Assembly: GCA_030590585.1 (NCBI GenBank)
Contig: JAUUYD010000086.1
Coordinates: forward strand, 1 to 8,121
Direction: 5' to 3'
Length of the DNA stretch: 8,121 nucleotides
Source: Spirochaeta sp.
Lineage (GTDB): Bacteria; Spirochaetota; Spirochaetia; Spirochaetales_E; Spirochaetaceae_B
This document shows, one piece after another, positions 1-6,354 of this stretch; the stretch's first letter is position 1, and every line of letters starts with the position of its first letter. The notes beneath the pieces are model-generated. The model saw only the letters and a list, made by a program, of their open reading frames with translations. It was not told the DNA's origin and did no database searches. The position numbers and the translations under genes are program-made.

Positions 1-2
1 GA

Positions 3-512
3 TGGCTGATATTCATGGGAATATTGGTAATTCTCGCAGGCTTTCTGGCCATAGGAGCACCCCTGGTTGCGGGGGTCTCCGTCACCATCTTCGTCGGCGC
101 GATGATAATGGTATCCGGAGTCACACAGCTGATTCACGCATTCAGCCTGAAATTCAAGCAGGGTTTGATTGTTAAAATCATTCTGGGACTACTGTCTATA
201 ATCGCGGGCTTATTCCTCATGGTTCGCCCCTTGCAGGGTTTGCTGGGATTAACCCTCATCATCGGTATATATTTTATGGCCGATGGTATCGGATGGATTA
301 CCATGGCTTTCCGCAACAGACCGGAAAAGGGTTGGGGCTGGCATCTCTTCAGCGGGATTATTTCAGTATTACTCGGTGTTATGATATTCCGTCAGTGGCC
401 GCTCTCAGGAGTCTGGGCCATAGGGGTACTTTTCGGAATCCGAATGCTCAATGCCGGGTTCGGTATGGCTTTTTTCGGCTCCGCCATACGTAGTAAAACA
501 ATACAGAGCTGA
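3..512 (+). CDS. HdeD/DUF308-family integral membrane protein, 5'-truncated by window edge
   Basis: Small polytopic inner-membrane protein of the HdeD (DUF308) family. In E. coli HdeD is linked to acid resistance, but most family members have no known function. The visible protein is almost entirely hydrophobic, with about six membrane segments arranged as helix pairs. Glycine-rich turns (GILVILAGFLAI near the start, LGLLSIIAGLFL in the middle, GIISVLLGVMIF later) repeat the family pattern of Gx3-4Gxx followed by a proline. The frame is open to the left edge: Trp-Leu-Ile-Phe precedes the first ATG at 15 and fits the conserved family start, so the true start probably lies outside the window and ATG 15 is internal. 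The stop at 510-512 abuts the ATG of the antiporter gene, which implies one transcript and translational coupling. Family assignment is fairly sure; the function here is unknown. Confidence 0.8.
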   Translation, partial: WLIFMGILVILAGFLAIGAPLVAGVSVTIFVGAMIMVSGVTQLIHAFSLKFKQGLIVKIILGLLSIIAGLFLMVRPLQGLLGLTLIIGIYFMADGIGWITMAFRNRPEKGWGWHLFSGIISVLLGVMIFRQWPLSGVWAIGVLFGIRMLNAGFGMAFFGSAIRSKTIQS

Positions 513-1472
513 ATGCTGATTGACTGGCTCCTCATTCTCATCGGGCTGACCGCACTTGTTACCGGTGCTGAAGCCCTGGTTCGAGGAGCCAGCGGTATCG
601 CTCTTCTTGCCAGGATGTCACCAGCGGTAGTAGGGCTTACAATTGTTGCCGCAGGTACTTCCATGCCGGAGTTGATGGTTTCGGTGAAGGCCTCTCTCTC
701 CGGTAACCCGGGACTGGCAATCGGCAATGTTGTCGGATCGAACCTTTTGAATATCGGCCTGGTTCTGGGTATGACGGCCTTATTCCGCCCCCTTCGTATT
801 CTCAGAAATACAATACGTTTTGAATGGCCGGTACTGATGCTGGCCACCCTGCAGTTCTACCTGCTGGCCAGGGATGGAGTTATTGATAGAACTGAAGGCG
901 TCTTTCTATTCGGGGTAATGATTACATTCATGGCTTATGCTGTCTGGCTGGGACGGCAGGGTGTTGTCGAAAATACCAGTGAGAAATTACCGACTGCATC
1001 TTTCGGTCGATCGGGAACCCCGGGAGCTTTATTTAATATCCTTGCTGTAATTCTCGGCGGTACATTGCTTGCCGTCGGTGCAAACGCCCTGGTAAAGGGA
1101 GCTGTCGGGGTGGCAAGCGAATTGGGGATTTCGGAGACCATTATCGGCCTTACCATAGTGGCTGTGGGTACAAGCGCACCGGAGCTGGTGACATCAGTGA
1201 TGGCTGCCCTGCGAGGTCAGGATGACATGGCTGTAGGAAATGTTATCGGCTCAAGCATTTTCAACCTTCTGGCGATTCTGGGAGTTGCCGCCCTGTTAAG
1301 ACCGCTTCCCGTCCCCGATGAAATAATGTCCAGGGATATCTGGTGGCTGATGGGAATAACAGCTCTAATGTTTCCCATGATGATGAGTGGAAAAAAAGTA
1401 AACCGATGGGAAGGGCTGGCTCTGACGACTGCAGTTACTGCCTATGTTACAAGCCTGATTCTCGGAAATTAA
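513..1472 (+). CDS. CaCA-family calcium/sodium antiporter (YrbG-like)
   Basis: Inner-membrane cation exchanger of the Ca2+:cation antiporter superfamily, expected to export Ca2+ in exchange for Na+ or H+. At 319 aa it has the usual length of the bacterial YrbG/NCX_Mj type. Two inverted halves each carry the alpha-repeat ion-binding signature: GTSMPEL at residues 48-54 with GNVVGSN at 71-77, and GTSAPEL at 219-225 with GNVIGSS at 242-248. The two Glu residues (E53, E224) and the Ser/Thr/Asn residues of these repeats are the ion ligands in the family. About ten hydrophobic segments are separated by a polar loop around residues 147-168. The start ATG immediately follows the upstream stop and has no strong Shine-Dalgarno sequence, so translation probably depends on coupling to the HdeD-like gene. 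The exact ion pair cannot be read from sequence. Confidence 0.93.
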   Translation: MLIDWLLILIGLTALVTGAEALVRGASGIALLARMSPAVVGLTIVAAGTSMPELMVSVKASLSGNPGLAIGNVVGSNLLNIGLVLGMTALFRPLRILRNTIRFEWPVLMLATLQFYLLARDGVIDRTEGVFLFGVMITFMAYAVWLGRQGVVENTSEKLPTASFGRSGTPGALFNILAVILGGTLLAVGANALVKGAVGVASELGISETIIGLTIVAVGTSAPELVTSVMAALRGQDDMAVGNVIGSSIFNLLAILGVAALLRPLPVPDEIMSRDIWWLMGITALMFPMMMSGKKVNRWEGLALTTAVTAYVTSLILGN

Positions 1473-1495
1473 AAACCCGGCAGAGGCCGGTTATC
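1471..1495 (-). terminator. Intrinsic terminator between two convergent genes
   Basis: CCGGC (1477-1481), a four-base loop (AGAG) and GCCGG (1486-1490) form a short GC-rich hairpin. On the minus strand it is followed at once by a run of five T (complement of A1472-A1476), the form of an intrinsic terminator for the spermidine-synthase-like gene, whose stop codon (1491-1493) touches the stem. On the plus strand the hairpin is followed by TTATCTATT, a weaker U-rich tail, so it may also stop the antiporter transcript. Confidence 0.6.
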
Positions 1496-2222
1496 TATTC
1501 ATCTTCCCGATATAGACGGAATTTGACTCTTCACGCTCTGCCAGGGGATTGGGAAAGCTAACCAGCTCTCCCCAGACTTCATCGAACACCTCTTCGAGTA
1601 TCTCCAGAAACTCATCCTCTGGCGGATCGTCGGACCACAGACCGAAGACCCCCCCGGGTTTAAGATTCTGCGCCATGAGCCGCAGCCCCTCGGGCTCATA
1701 AAACCCCCCGCGGAAGCCCTCAAGATGACGGATCGGGGAATGATCAACATCAAGTAAAATGGCATCAAAACGCCTTCCGGGATTTTCGGGATCGAAACCT
1801 CTTTTCGGATTCATGGCTGATGAGAAAAAATCGCCCTGGGAGATACGGCTTCGGGGGTCATCGGCAATTCTGGAACCGATGGGAACCAGACCCTTCCGGT
1901 GCCAGTCAATCACCGGCTGGAGAAACTCCACCACCAGAAGCGATCCGGTAAGCGGGTGCTCCAAAGCCATCTCTGCTGTATAACCCAGACCCAAACCGCC
2001 GACAACGACATCAGCCGATCCATCTGCAATATCAAGGGCGTCAAGACCGATCTCCGATAGAGCAACTTCACCCACTGTAAACAGGCTGGACATCAGATAC
2101 TCATCATTGAGCTTCACCTCGAAAACATCCAGGCCGCCCAATTCAAGCATCCGGCGTCTTTGGAGTATCACTTCCCCGATAGGGGTATATTGAAAATCAA
2201 TCTCTTCGAAATTACGGCTCAT
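1491..2222 (-). CDS. Spermidine-synthase-like Rossmann-fold (class I methyltransferase fold) protein
   Basis: A 243-aa soluble protein with the class I SAM-binding fold seen in spermidine synthases and related methyltransferases. The glycine-rich motif I, GGLGLGYT, is at residues 75-82. Strand 2 ends in VVE with the acidic E99 that usually contacts the ribose. D131 lies where the adenine-site Asp is expected. The LLDVDHSP segment starting at 156 matches the catalytic strand of polyamine synthases, and LKPGG (187-191) precedes strand 5. It is somewhat shorter than true spermidine synthases (about 280-300 aa), and I cannot confirm the polyamine-binding residues, so the substrate is open. AAGGAG at 2235-2240 lies 12 nt upstream of the ATG, a long spacing, and overlaps the stop of the M16 remnant. 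No alternative in-frame start is visible just upstream. It was probably the downstream member of an operon with the former M16 peptidase gene. Confidence 0.8.
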   Translation of the reverse strand: MSRNFEEIDFQYTPIGEVILQRRRMLELGGLDVFEVKLNDEYLMSSLFTVGEVALSEIGLDALDIADGSADVVVGGLGLGYTAEMALEHPLTGSLLVVEFLQPVIDWHRKGLVPIGSRIADDPRSRISQGDFFSSAMNPKRGFDPENPGRRFDAILLDVDHSPIRHLEGFRGGFYEPEGLRLMAQNLKPGGVFGLWSDDPPEDEFLEILEEVFDEVWGELVSFPNPLAEREESNSVYIGKMNR

Positions 2223-2239
2223 GGGTTTACCCGGCTCCT

Positions 2240-2596
2240 TTACAGTTCGGCTTCGGGATAAAGTACCACCTGAACATAATTCTCATCATCAAGATAACGG
2301 CCGGCTGTATCCCTCAGCAGCTCCGCCGTGAGTGTGTCATACAATGCCCTTTGGTCCAACAGCTCTTCAGGATCCGTTTCAGTTGCCACCGCGAAGGCCA
2401 TCTGACCCAGCCACCAGCCGTTGCGCTCCAGATTCACTGACAGGCTGCGCTGCTGGGATGCGGCAACATCAACCGGAAACTTCTCCTCAGGGAGAGTGGT
2501 TCGCCATTCATCAATAATCAGCCGCACCTGTTGAATTAATTCTTCCACCCGGTCTGTACGAGAAACAGGGTAGATAATAAAGTGATATGGCGGTAT
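2240..2596 (-). pseudogene. C-terminal remnant of an M16 (insulinase/PqqL-like) zinc peptidase gene
   Basis: About 118 codons are readable from just after an in-frame TAA (2597-2599) to the stop at 2240-2242. The pattern IPPYHFIIYPV, then RVEELIQQV, then NGWWLGQMA, then the ending YLDDENYVQVVLYPE matches the last part of M16-family peptidases, where a Y-x-F strand, a 'rv-eli' helix, an N-x-YWL motif and a final V-x-V-x-L-x-P strand occur in this order. The zinc motif HxxEH belongs to the N-terminal half and is absent. Full M16 proteins run from about 400 to 900 aa, so this is a small terminal piece. A GTG at 2546-2548 could start a 102-aa ORF, but homology continues upstream of it, which argues against a real start there. 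The residual frame is clean, so either the truncation is recent or the fragment survives because it carries the leader and RBS of the next gene. Confidence 0.68.
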
Positions 2597-2627
2597 TTAG
2601 AAATCATCTTCCAAATATAGAGAACTT

Positions 2628-2671
2628 AGCCTTCAGGTACAAATGACAATTTGGAAAGAAAAGCCTTCAGG
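2628..2671. repeat. 10-bp direct repeat flanking the break of the M16 remnant
   Basis: AGCCTTCAGG occurs at 2628-2637 and again at 2662-2671, with 24 bp between the copies. The second copy overlaps the stop codon of the diguanylate cyclase gene. The pair lies where the upstream body of the M16 gene should have been, so it could mark a deletion or rearrangement endpoint. A 10-bp repeat at this distance could also be chance. Confidence 0.4.
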
Positions 2672-4163
2672 AATACAGACTCACCCTGTTGCGGCCGGAA
2701 TGTTTTGACTCATAAAGAGCCTTATCCGCCTGACTTACCAGGGTTTCATAGCTCAGATCGGCTGTTATCAGGCAGCCTGAAACTCCAAAACTCCCGGTTA
2801 TTGGTATATTTTTATCGCCGCGTTTTATCACCGCGTTTTCCAAATCAGCTCTCAGACGTTCGGCTACCTCAGCGGCTCCCTCCGGGGTGGATTCAGGCAG
2901 AAAGAGAACAAACTCCTCACCCCCGTACCGACTGACAAGATCCGGCCGCCGGACCCCGGCTTTCAGGATTCCACCTACAGACCTTAGAACTTCATCTCCA
3001 GCCGGATGGCCGAATACATCATTCACCTTCTTGAAATTATCAAGATCCATAAAGATAACCGAACCGTAACGTTTATGCCTTGAAAGACGGGAAATTTCTA
3101 TGGCTGCCGCTTCATTCCAGCTGTGACGGTTTAACAAACCGGTGAGCATATCTTCCCGTGCCAGACGCTCAAGTTCTGTAACATCATGGGCGACAATCAT
3201 TATCCCTTCAGAACTTCCCTGCATCGTGGGTAATGGCGTCCTGCTGAGTTCCCAGACCTTCCCGTTAACCTTCAACCGCTTTCCTGATTCCAGGGTTGAA
3301 TCCAAAAGCGGCATAACTTCTGAAACCTCCTGGCCAACAGGATCTACACCTTCCAGGCCGAACGCACTCAAGGCTGAAGGATTGGCATCTGCAACAATGT
3401 GTTTATTATCCAGGACAATCAACGCATCTGCCATTGTTTCCACCAGCCAGTCACGCCCCGCCGGTATCAGGAAAAACAGATTATAGCGAAATATCGCAAT
3501 ATAAAAGGCAAAGGCTGAGAGGGTTAAGGATGCTGGAATGATATCCACCCCGACTGGTAAGAGGCCTGTGACTTGAACAATATAGGGCAGGATTGGTAAA
3601 AAGGCACCCAGAAGCAGCATCGTTCCCTGACGGCGGGATACCCTTGAAGCACGAATCAAATAGATACCTACCAGGAGGGCTGTAAGCATGATACCGAGAA
3701 TATTGAATCCGGCAAATATCCAATACCAGAGTCCTTTTCCGAATGTCATCAACATGAATCCGTTATAGCTATCAAAGGTATAACTGGAGTAATAAAGTCC
3801 GTGAAGATGGTTTGTCTGCCGGATAATCATGATTGTAAAGGACATCAGAAGAGGCAGGATAATAACCAGCTTCGGAATCCGGCGGCCGGCTATTACAAAA
3901 TGAAGAACAAACAGGAAAAGAAAAGAGGAGATGAAAGGCATCCCGATATATTCGATTCTTGACCAGAATTTGATGAGCTCAGGTACAACTCTCGTCATCT
4001 CCATGGCATATCCGAATGCGTAAATAGCCGCGGAAAAACACATGGAAGCAAAAAAGACCATCACATTGTTTCTGCGACGAAGGAGTACCAGAAATCCCAG
4101 AACCACCATGGCCACTGAACCGAGAAAGAGTAAATACGCGTATATCCAGATTGCCCAGTTCAA
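2667..4163 (-). CDS. Membrane diguanylate cyclase: 7TM sensor, PAS, GGDEF
   Basis: A 498-aa signalling enzyme predicted to make cyclic di-GMP from two GTP. Residues 1-235 contain about seven membrane helices resembling the histidine-kinase-type 7TM sensor domain. Residues ~240-330 form a PAS domain (LVETMADALIVLD onset, ending IMIVAHDVTE). A linker into REDMLTGLLNR (336-346) opens the GGDEF domain. Metal-binding D373 is in FMDLDNFKKVN, and the active-site loop RYGGEEF is at 412-418. The product-inhibition site RxxD is intact (R405-x-x-D408), exactly five residues before GGEEF, so feedback inhibition is expected. The start is TTG at 4161-4163, because an in-frame TAA (4164-4166) directly precedes it; AAAGG (complement of 4173-4177) sits 9 nt upstream as RBS. 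The gene is transcribed divergently from the sulfatase. The ligand of the 7TM domain is unknown. Confidence 0.93.
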   Translation of the reverse strand: MNWAIWIYAYLLFLGSVAMVVLGFLVLLRRRNNVMVFFASMCFSAAIYAFGYAMEMTRVVPELIKFWSRIEYIGMPFISSFLFLFVLHFVIAGRRIPKLVIILPLLMSFTIMIIRQTNHLHGLYYSSYTFDSYNGFMLMTFGKGLWYWIFAGFNILGIMLTALLVGIYLIRASRVSRRQGTMLLLGAFLPILPYIVQVTGLLPVGVDIIPASLTLSAFAFYIAIFRYNLFFLIPAGRDWLVETMADALIVLDNKHIVADANPSALSAFGLEGVDPVGQEVSEVMPLLDSTLESGKRLKVNGKVWELSRTPLPTMQGSSEGIMIVAHDVTELERLAREDMLTGLLNRHSWNEAAAIEISRLSRHKRYGSVIFMDLDNFKKVNDVFGHPAGDEVLRSVGGILKAGVRRPDLVSRYGGEEFVLFLPESTPEGAAEVAERLRADLENAVIKRGDKNIPITGSFGVSGCLITADLSYETLVSQADKALYESKHSGRNRVSLYS

Positions 4164-4255
4164 TTAAAATAACCTTTCATATGAATTATTCGGCCCCATG
4201 ACGACATTTCCATTCTACAACAGTTATAGAGAAGAGTCTCTGATCTGGAAAATTA

Positions 4256-4264
4256 TGCTACAAT
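4256..4264 (+). promoter_or_regulatory. Extended -10 promoter candidate for the sulfatase gene
   Basis: TGCTACAAT (4256-4264) fits the extended -10 form TGnTAnnnT. No convincing -35 hexamer is seen 16-18 bp upstream, which extended -10 promoters can tolerate. Transcription would begin near 4271 and leave a short leader holding GGGGAG (4274-4279), 7 nt before the ATG at 4287. I found no equally clear promoter for the divergent diguanylate cyclase gene in the 4164-4286 gap. Confidence 0.45.
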
Positions 4265-4286
4265 ATCACAGCCGGGGAGTCATTAA

Positions 4287-5714
4287 ATGGAAACTCGAAA
4301 AAATCTCCTTTTCATTACAACTGATCAGCAGAGATTTGATACCTTGCCTTCTTACGGGGCGGATTTCGCAATAACTCCCAACCTGGAAAAACTCGCCTCT
4401 CAGGGTGTGGTGTTTGAACGATGCTATGTCCCCGCACCTATCTGCGTACCGACACGGGCCTCCATGATGACCGGCCAATACCCGTCGACCCACGGTGCAA
4501 AAGACAATTTTTCCTGGCTTGATAAGAGTGCAGAAAAATGGACAAGCGCCGCATCGGCAGCGGGTTACAGAACGGCGGGAATCGGTAAGATGCATTTCTC
4601 ACCCTGGGATATCAAAGAAGGATTCGATGAAAGGGTGATTTGCGAAGATAAGCGTCACTTCTATCTGCCCGACGACCATTCCCGGTTCATGAAATCTCAT
4701 GGAATTGACCGGCCTCACCCCAAGGATGTCCCGGGGTATTTCAGTACATGCGGAGCACCTGATTTTCCCTATCAGAAGGAGCTTTACCCTGACGTATATA
4801 TAGCGGATCAGAGTGTGAAATGGCTTGAGGAGCTGGAGAATGAACCCTTTGCGCTCTGGGTAAGTTTCATCGGACCTCACGATCCATACGATCCGCCGGC
4901 TGAATATTCACAGTTGTATACAGATGCTCCGATACCAGCACCCATTCCGCGTCCGGAAGATCCACGATCGGCACCTTCGTTTGATGAGCAGAAAAAAACC
5001 CAGCCCGGGTATGGTAACTCAGTATTCCGCATTGACTACGACGATGCCACTCAGGAACAGATTGCCGGCTGGAGAAGGAATTACTTCGGCAACATTACCC
5101 TTATTGATGAAGGTATTGGAAAAATCATAGACGTTCTGGAGACAAAAGGAATCCTGGATGACACTGTCATCATCTTCACTTCCGATCACGGGGATGCGCT
5201 TGGGGATCATGGGATGATATTCAAGAGCTTCTTTTACGAGTCGATGGTTCATGTGCCGCTGATTGTCAGGGACGGAAAGAACATAGGGAGGAGAAGCGCC
5301 CTGGTCGGTACAACGGACATAGTGGCGTATTTTTTCGACATTCTGGAGCTGGATTCCCCGAATTCGATGCAGGGTAAATCAATAACCCCGGTCCTTGATG
5401 ACGAGACAGAAGTACTCAACCAATTTGTTTTCAGCGAGATGTCCGGCCGCATGATGGTATTCGACGGCCGGTACAAATACATTCACGCGAAAAACGGTCG
5501 GCATGAGTTGTACGACCATGAAAAGGATCCTGAAGAAATGCAGAATCTGGCTGAAAATCCTGCACTCCTGCCCCGGATCAGCGAACTCAGTGAGGCTCTG
5601 ATCAATCACCAGATGGAAAGTGCGAACATCTATGGCTTGTCACGCCGAAAAGTCGCCTATCCACCGCGTTTGCAGATGGAGGCGGATTATCGGAAGCAGT
5701 TAAGCCGAAAATGA
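4287..5714 (+). CDS. Cys-type sulfatase / phosphonate-monoester-hydrolase-like, alkaline phosphatase superfamily
   Basis: A 475-aa type I sulfatase-family hydrolase. The signature CVPTR (C53-R57) provides the Cys that is oxidised to formylglycine. D13-Q14 in TTDQQRFDTL and D300-H301 in TSDHGDALGDHG are the expected metal ligands; the DQ/DH combination is the one known from phosphonate monoester hydrolases and many bacterial S1 sulfatases. GKMHF (K101, H103), H198 in GPHDPYDPP and K313 fit other active-site positions. The protein begins directly with the first beta strand and has no signal peptide, so it should act in the cytoplasm on an imported substrate. The RBS GGGGAG is 7 nt upstream. The maturation enzyme is not in this window. 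Its last five codons (including the stop) overlap, head-on, the end of a decayed enolase-superfamily gene. Hydrolase class is sure; the substrate (sulfate ester, phosphonate or phosphodiester) is not. Confidence 0.93.
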   Translation: METRKNLLFITTDQQRFDTLPSYGADFAITPNLEKLASQGVVFERCYVPAPICVPTRASMMTGQYPSTHGAKDNFSWLDKSAEKWTSAASAAGYRTAGIGKMHFSPWDIKEGFDERVICEDKRHFYLPDDHSRFMKSHGIDRPHPKDVPGYFSTCGAPDFPYQKELYPDVYIADQSVKWLEELENEPFALWVSFIGPHDPYDPPAEYSQLYTDAPIPAPIPRPEDPRSAPSFDEQKKTQPGYGNSVFRIDYDDATQEQIAGWRRNYFGNITLIDEGIGKIIDVLETKGILDDTVIIFTSDHGDALGDHGMIFKSFFYESMVHVPLIVRDGKNIGRRSALVGTTDIVAYFFDILELDSPNSMQGKSITPVLDDETEVLNQFVFSEMSGRMMVFDGRYKYIHAKNGRHELYDHEKDPEEMQNLAENPALLPRISELSEALINHQMESANIYGLSRRKVAYPPRLQMEADYRKQLSRK

Positions 5715-5761
5715 TACCAGTTCCTCATAATGACCGGCCTAACGGAAGATACCCCCGGAAC
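5691..5761 (+). repeat. Left copy of a 71-bp imperfect direct repeat (gene-end junction)
   Basis: This segment aligns without gaps to 6967-7037, with 60 of 71 positions identical by hand count. A 24-bp core (5709-5732 versus 6985-7008) is identical. It spans the end of the sulfatase gene and the end of a convergent enolase-superfamily relic. The differences are mostly synonymous in those two reading frames, so the repeat reflects two once-functional gene pairs rather than an insertion-sequence footprint. Confidence 0.85.
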
Positions 5762-5802
5762 ACACGGGACAATCCATCGCTGGATTCCAGCCGGTTCGGC
5801 TG
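5700..5802 (-). pseudogene. C-terminal relic of a second enolase-superfamily gene
   Basis: Read on the minus strand, this segment gives VCSGGIFR, a TAG stop, AGHYEELVSFSA and a TAA stop. It matches the end of the intact enolase-superfamily protein of this window, ACSGGIFRQSGHYEELVSFTT, with Q changed to stop by one transition. Further into the relic, similarity to the DWLDPRGGL region can still be followed through a frameshift and a small deletion to about 5800, then it is lost. In the clean 29-bp part beyond the overlap and core there are six differences: four synonymous third-position changes, one Ser-to-Ala and the nonsense change. That pattern fits a functional paralog that later decayed. 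Its stop (5700-5702) overlaps the sulfatase end by 15 bp, the same geometry as at the right-hand junction. Confidence 0.8.
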
Positions 5803-5805
5803 TTT
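5788..5805 (+). terminator. Possible weak terminator downstream of the sulfatase gene
   Basis: CAGCCG (5788-5793), loop GTT and CGGCTG (5797-5802) form a 6-bp GC-rich hairpin followed by only TTT. It lies about 75 bp after the sulfatase stop, within the enolase relic. The short U-tract makes efficient termination doubtful. Confidence 0.3.
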
Positions 5806-5907
5806 AACATTCATCACACATCTTGCATCATCTTCGTGTCTGCAGAGCCTGTCGATTCATCTGACTCTGCCCTTGGGAAGTCCGGCCGTATAGATCGGTA
5901 CCCTTCG

Positions 5908-5944
5908 GGCCGAGGTAGCCGCCGACCTCGGCCTCTCGAGAGGC
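5908..5944. repeat. Hairpin followed by an overlapping 14-bp perfect palindrome
   Basis: GGCCGAGGT (5908-5916) and ACCTCGGCC (5925-5933) are perfect inverted repeats around an 8-bp loop. The 14-bp perfect palindrome GCCTCTCGAGAGGC (5931-5944) starts inside the right arm, so the two structures are mutually exclusive over three bases. No T-run follows, so it is not an obvious terminator. It could be a protein-binding site or the end of a mobile or cassette-like unit. Confidence 0.6.
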
Positions 5945-5951
5945 TCGATAG

Positions 5952-6035
5952 TGGTCTCTAGACGCCATGACCTGCAAGTGGCTCCGGGACACCTTCTTCG
6001 AGTCCGATAAAAAGGCGGCGGAGAAGCAGCTGTGA
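5952..6035 (+). pseudogene. Unidentified coding-like fragment, C-terminal tail of a lost gene
   Basis: After an in-frame TAG (5949-5951) the frame reads 27 codons ending in TGA at 6033-6035; its last residues are FFESDKKAAEKQL. From 5970 on, almost every codon ends in G or C, unlike the flanking sulfatase gene but similar to the toxin-antitoxin genes. An ATG at 5967 would give 22 residues but has no ribosome binding site. I do not recognise the family. It is best read as the tail of a gene that came with, or preceded, the toxin-antitoxin module. Confidence 0.3.
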
Positions 6036-6048
6036 ATTGCAGTTTTTA

Positions 6049-6077
6049 TTGACAATGACATAATTACCGCACATAAT
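6049..6077 (+). promoter_or_regulatory. Sigma-70-type promoter of the toxin-antitoxin operon
   Basis: TTGACA (6049-6054) is a perfect -35 hexamer. It is followed after exactly 17 bp by CATAAT (6072-6077), one mismatch from the consensus -10. Transcription should begin at about 6083-6085, at or next to the ATG at 6085, so the mRNA would have essentially no 5' leader. This is the clearest promoter in the window. Confidence 0.7.
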
Positions 6078-6082
6078 TATGT
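6058..6082. promoter_or_regulatory. Probable autoregulatory operator over the -10 box
   Basis: ACATAATTATGT (6071-6082) is a perfect 12-bp palindrome covering the -10 box. A copy of its half site, ACATAATT, also lies at 6058-6065, 13 bp upstream in the same orientation. Ribbon-helix-helix antitoxins typically bind such short palindromes in pairs to repress their own promoter. The position over the -10 box suggests direct competition with RNA polymerase. Binding is inferred from position and symmetry only. Confidence 0.6.
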
Positions 6083-6084
6083 AT

Positions 6085-6354
6085 ATGAACGTGACGAAGC
6101 ACAGGACAAGTTTCGCCCTGGATGATGCAACCGCGGAGAGGCTTCGGCAGCTGGCACGCCGCTGGAATGTGTCCCAGGCGGAGGTGGTGCGCCGGGCCGT
6201 GAAGCTTGCGGCAAACAAGGAGACATCGGACGGAAACTCGGTTCAGGAGCAGCTGCGGCTGTATCGCACACGCCGCGGGATTGATCGTGATGAAGCGGAC
6301 GCGTACCTGGGGCTGGTAGCGGCGGACCGAGCCCGCTGGGGGCGGAGAAGGTGA
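6085..6354 (+). CDS. VapB-type ribbon-helix-helix (CopG/Arc) antitoxin
   Basis: Antitoxin that should bind and inactivate the PIN toxin encoded next to it and repress the shared promoter. The N-terminal part is a ribbon-helix-helix: the strand RTSFALD, helix A with TAERLRQLARRW, a turn at NVS and helix B with QAEVVRRAVKLAA. The charged C-terminal half, ending DRARWGRRR, is the usual toxin-binding tail. I prefer ATG 6085 (89 aa): the -10 box ends at 6077, so transcription starts around 6083-6085, which would place ATG 6079 (91 aa) upstream of the mRNA start. No Shine-Dalgarno sequence precedes either ATG, consistent with leaderless translation. GC content is clearly above that of the sulfatase and diguanylate cyclase genes, a sign of transfer. 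The last 4 nt overlap the toxin start. Confidence 0.85.
   Translation: MNVTKHRTSFALDDATAERLRQLARRWNVSQAEVVRRAVKLAANKETSDGNSVQEQLRLYRTRRGIDRDEADAYLGLVAADRARWGRRR

Larger units (their letters stand above)
5803..6048. other. Non-coding stretch with scrambled, GC-rich, palindrome-rich sequence
   Basis: No complete gene is visible here on either strand. From 5803 to about 5880 I see nothing recognisable. From about 5880 the base composition shifts to GC-rich. The sequence then holds a 9-bp hairpin and a 14-bp palindrome (5908-5944), followed by a short stretch with strong third-position GC bias (5952-6035) that looks like the tail of a lost gene. It lies between the enolase relic and the toxin-antitoxin promoter. 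Confidence 0.5.

Noticed and set aside
392..847. Long minus-strand ORF opposite the HdeD-like and antiporter genes
   Set aside because: It spans the junction of two well-supported plus-strand genes and its Arg/Pro/Ser-rich translation resembles no protein family. It is an antisense shadow.
5711..5893. Plus-strand ORF of 60 aa starting at the sulfatase stop, with a similar start in an ORF at 6987
   Set aside because: Both come from the plus strand of the repeated enolase gene ends. The shared first residues reflect the repeat, and there is no RBS or protein-like composition beyond it.
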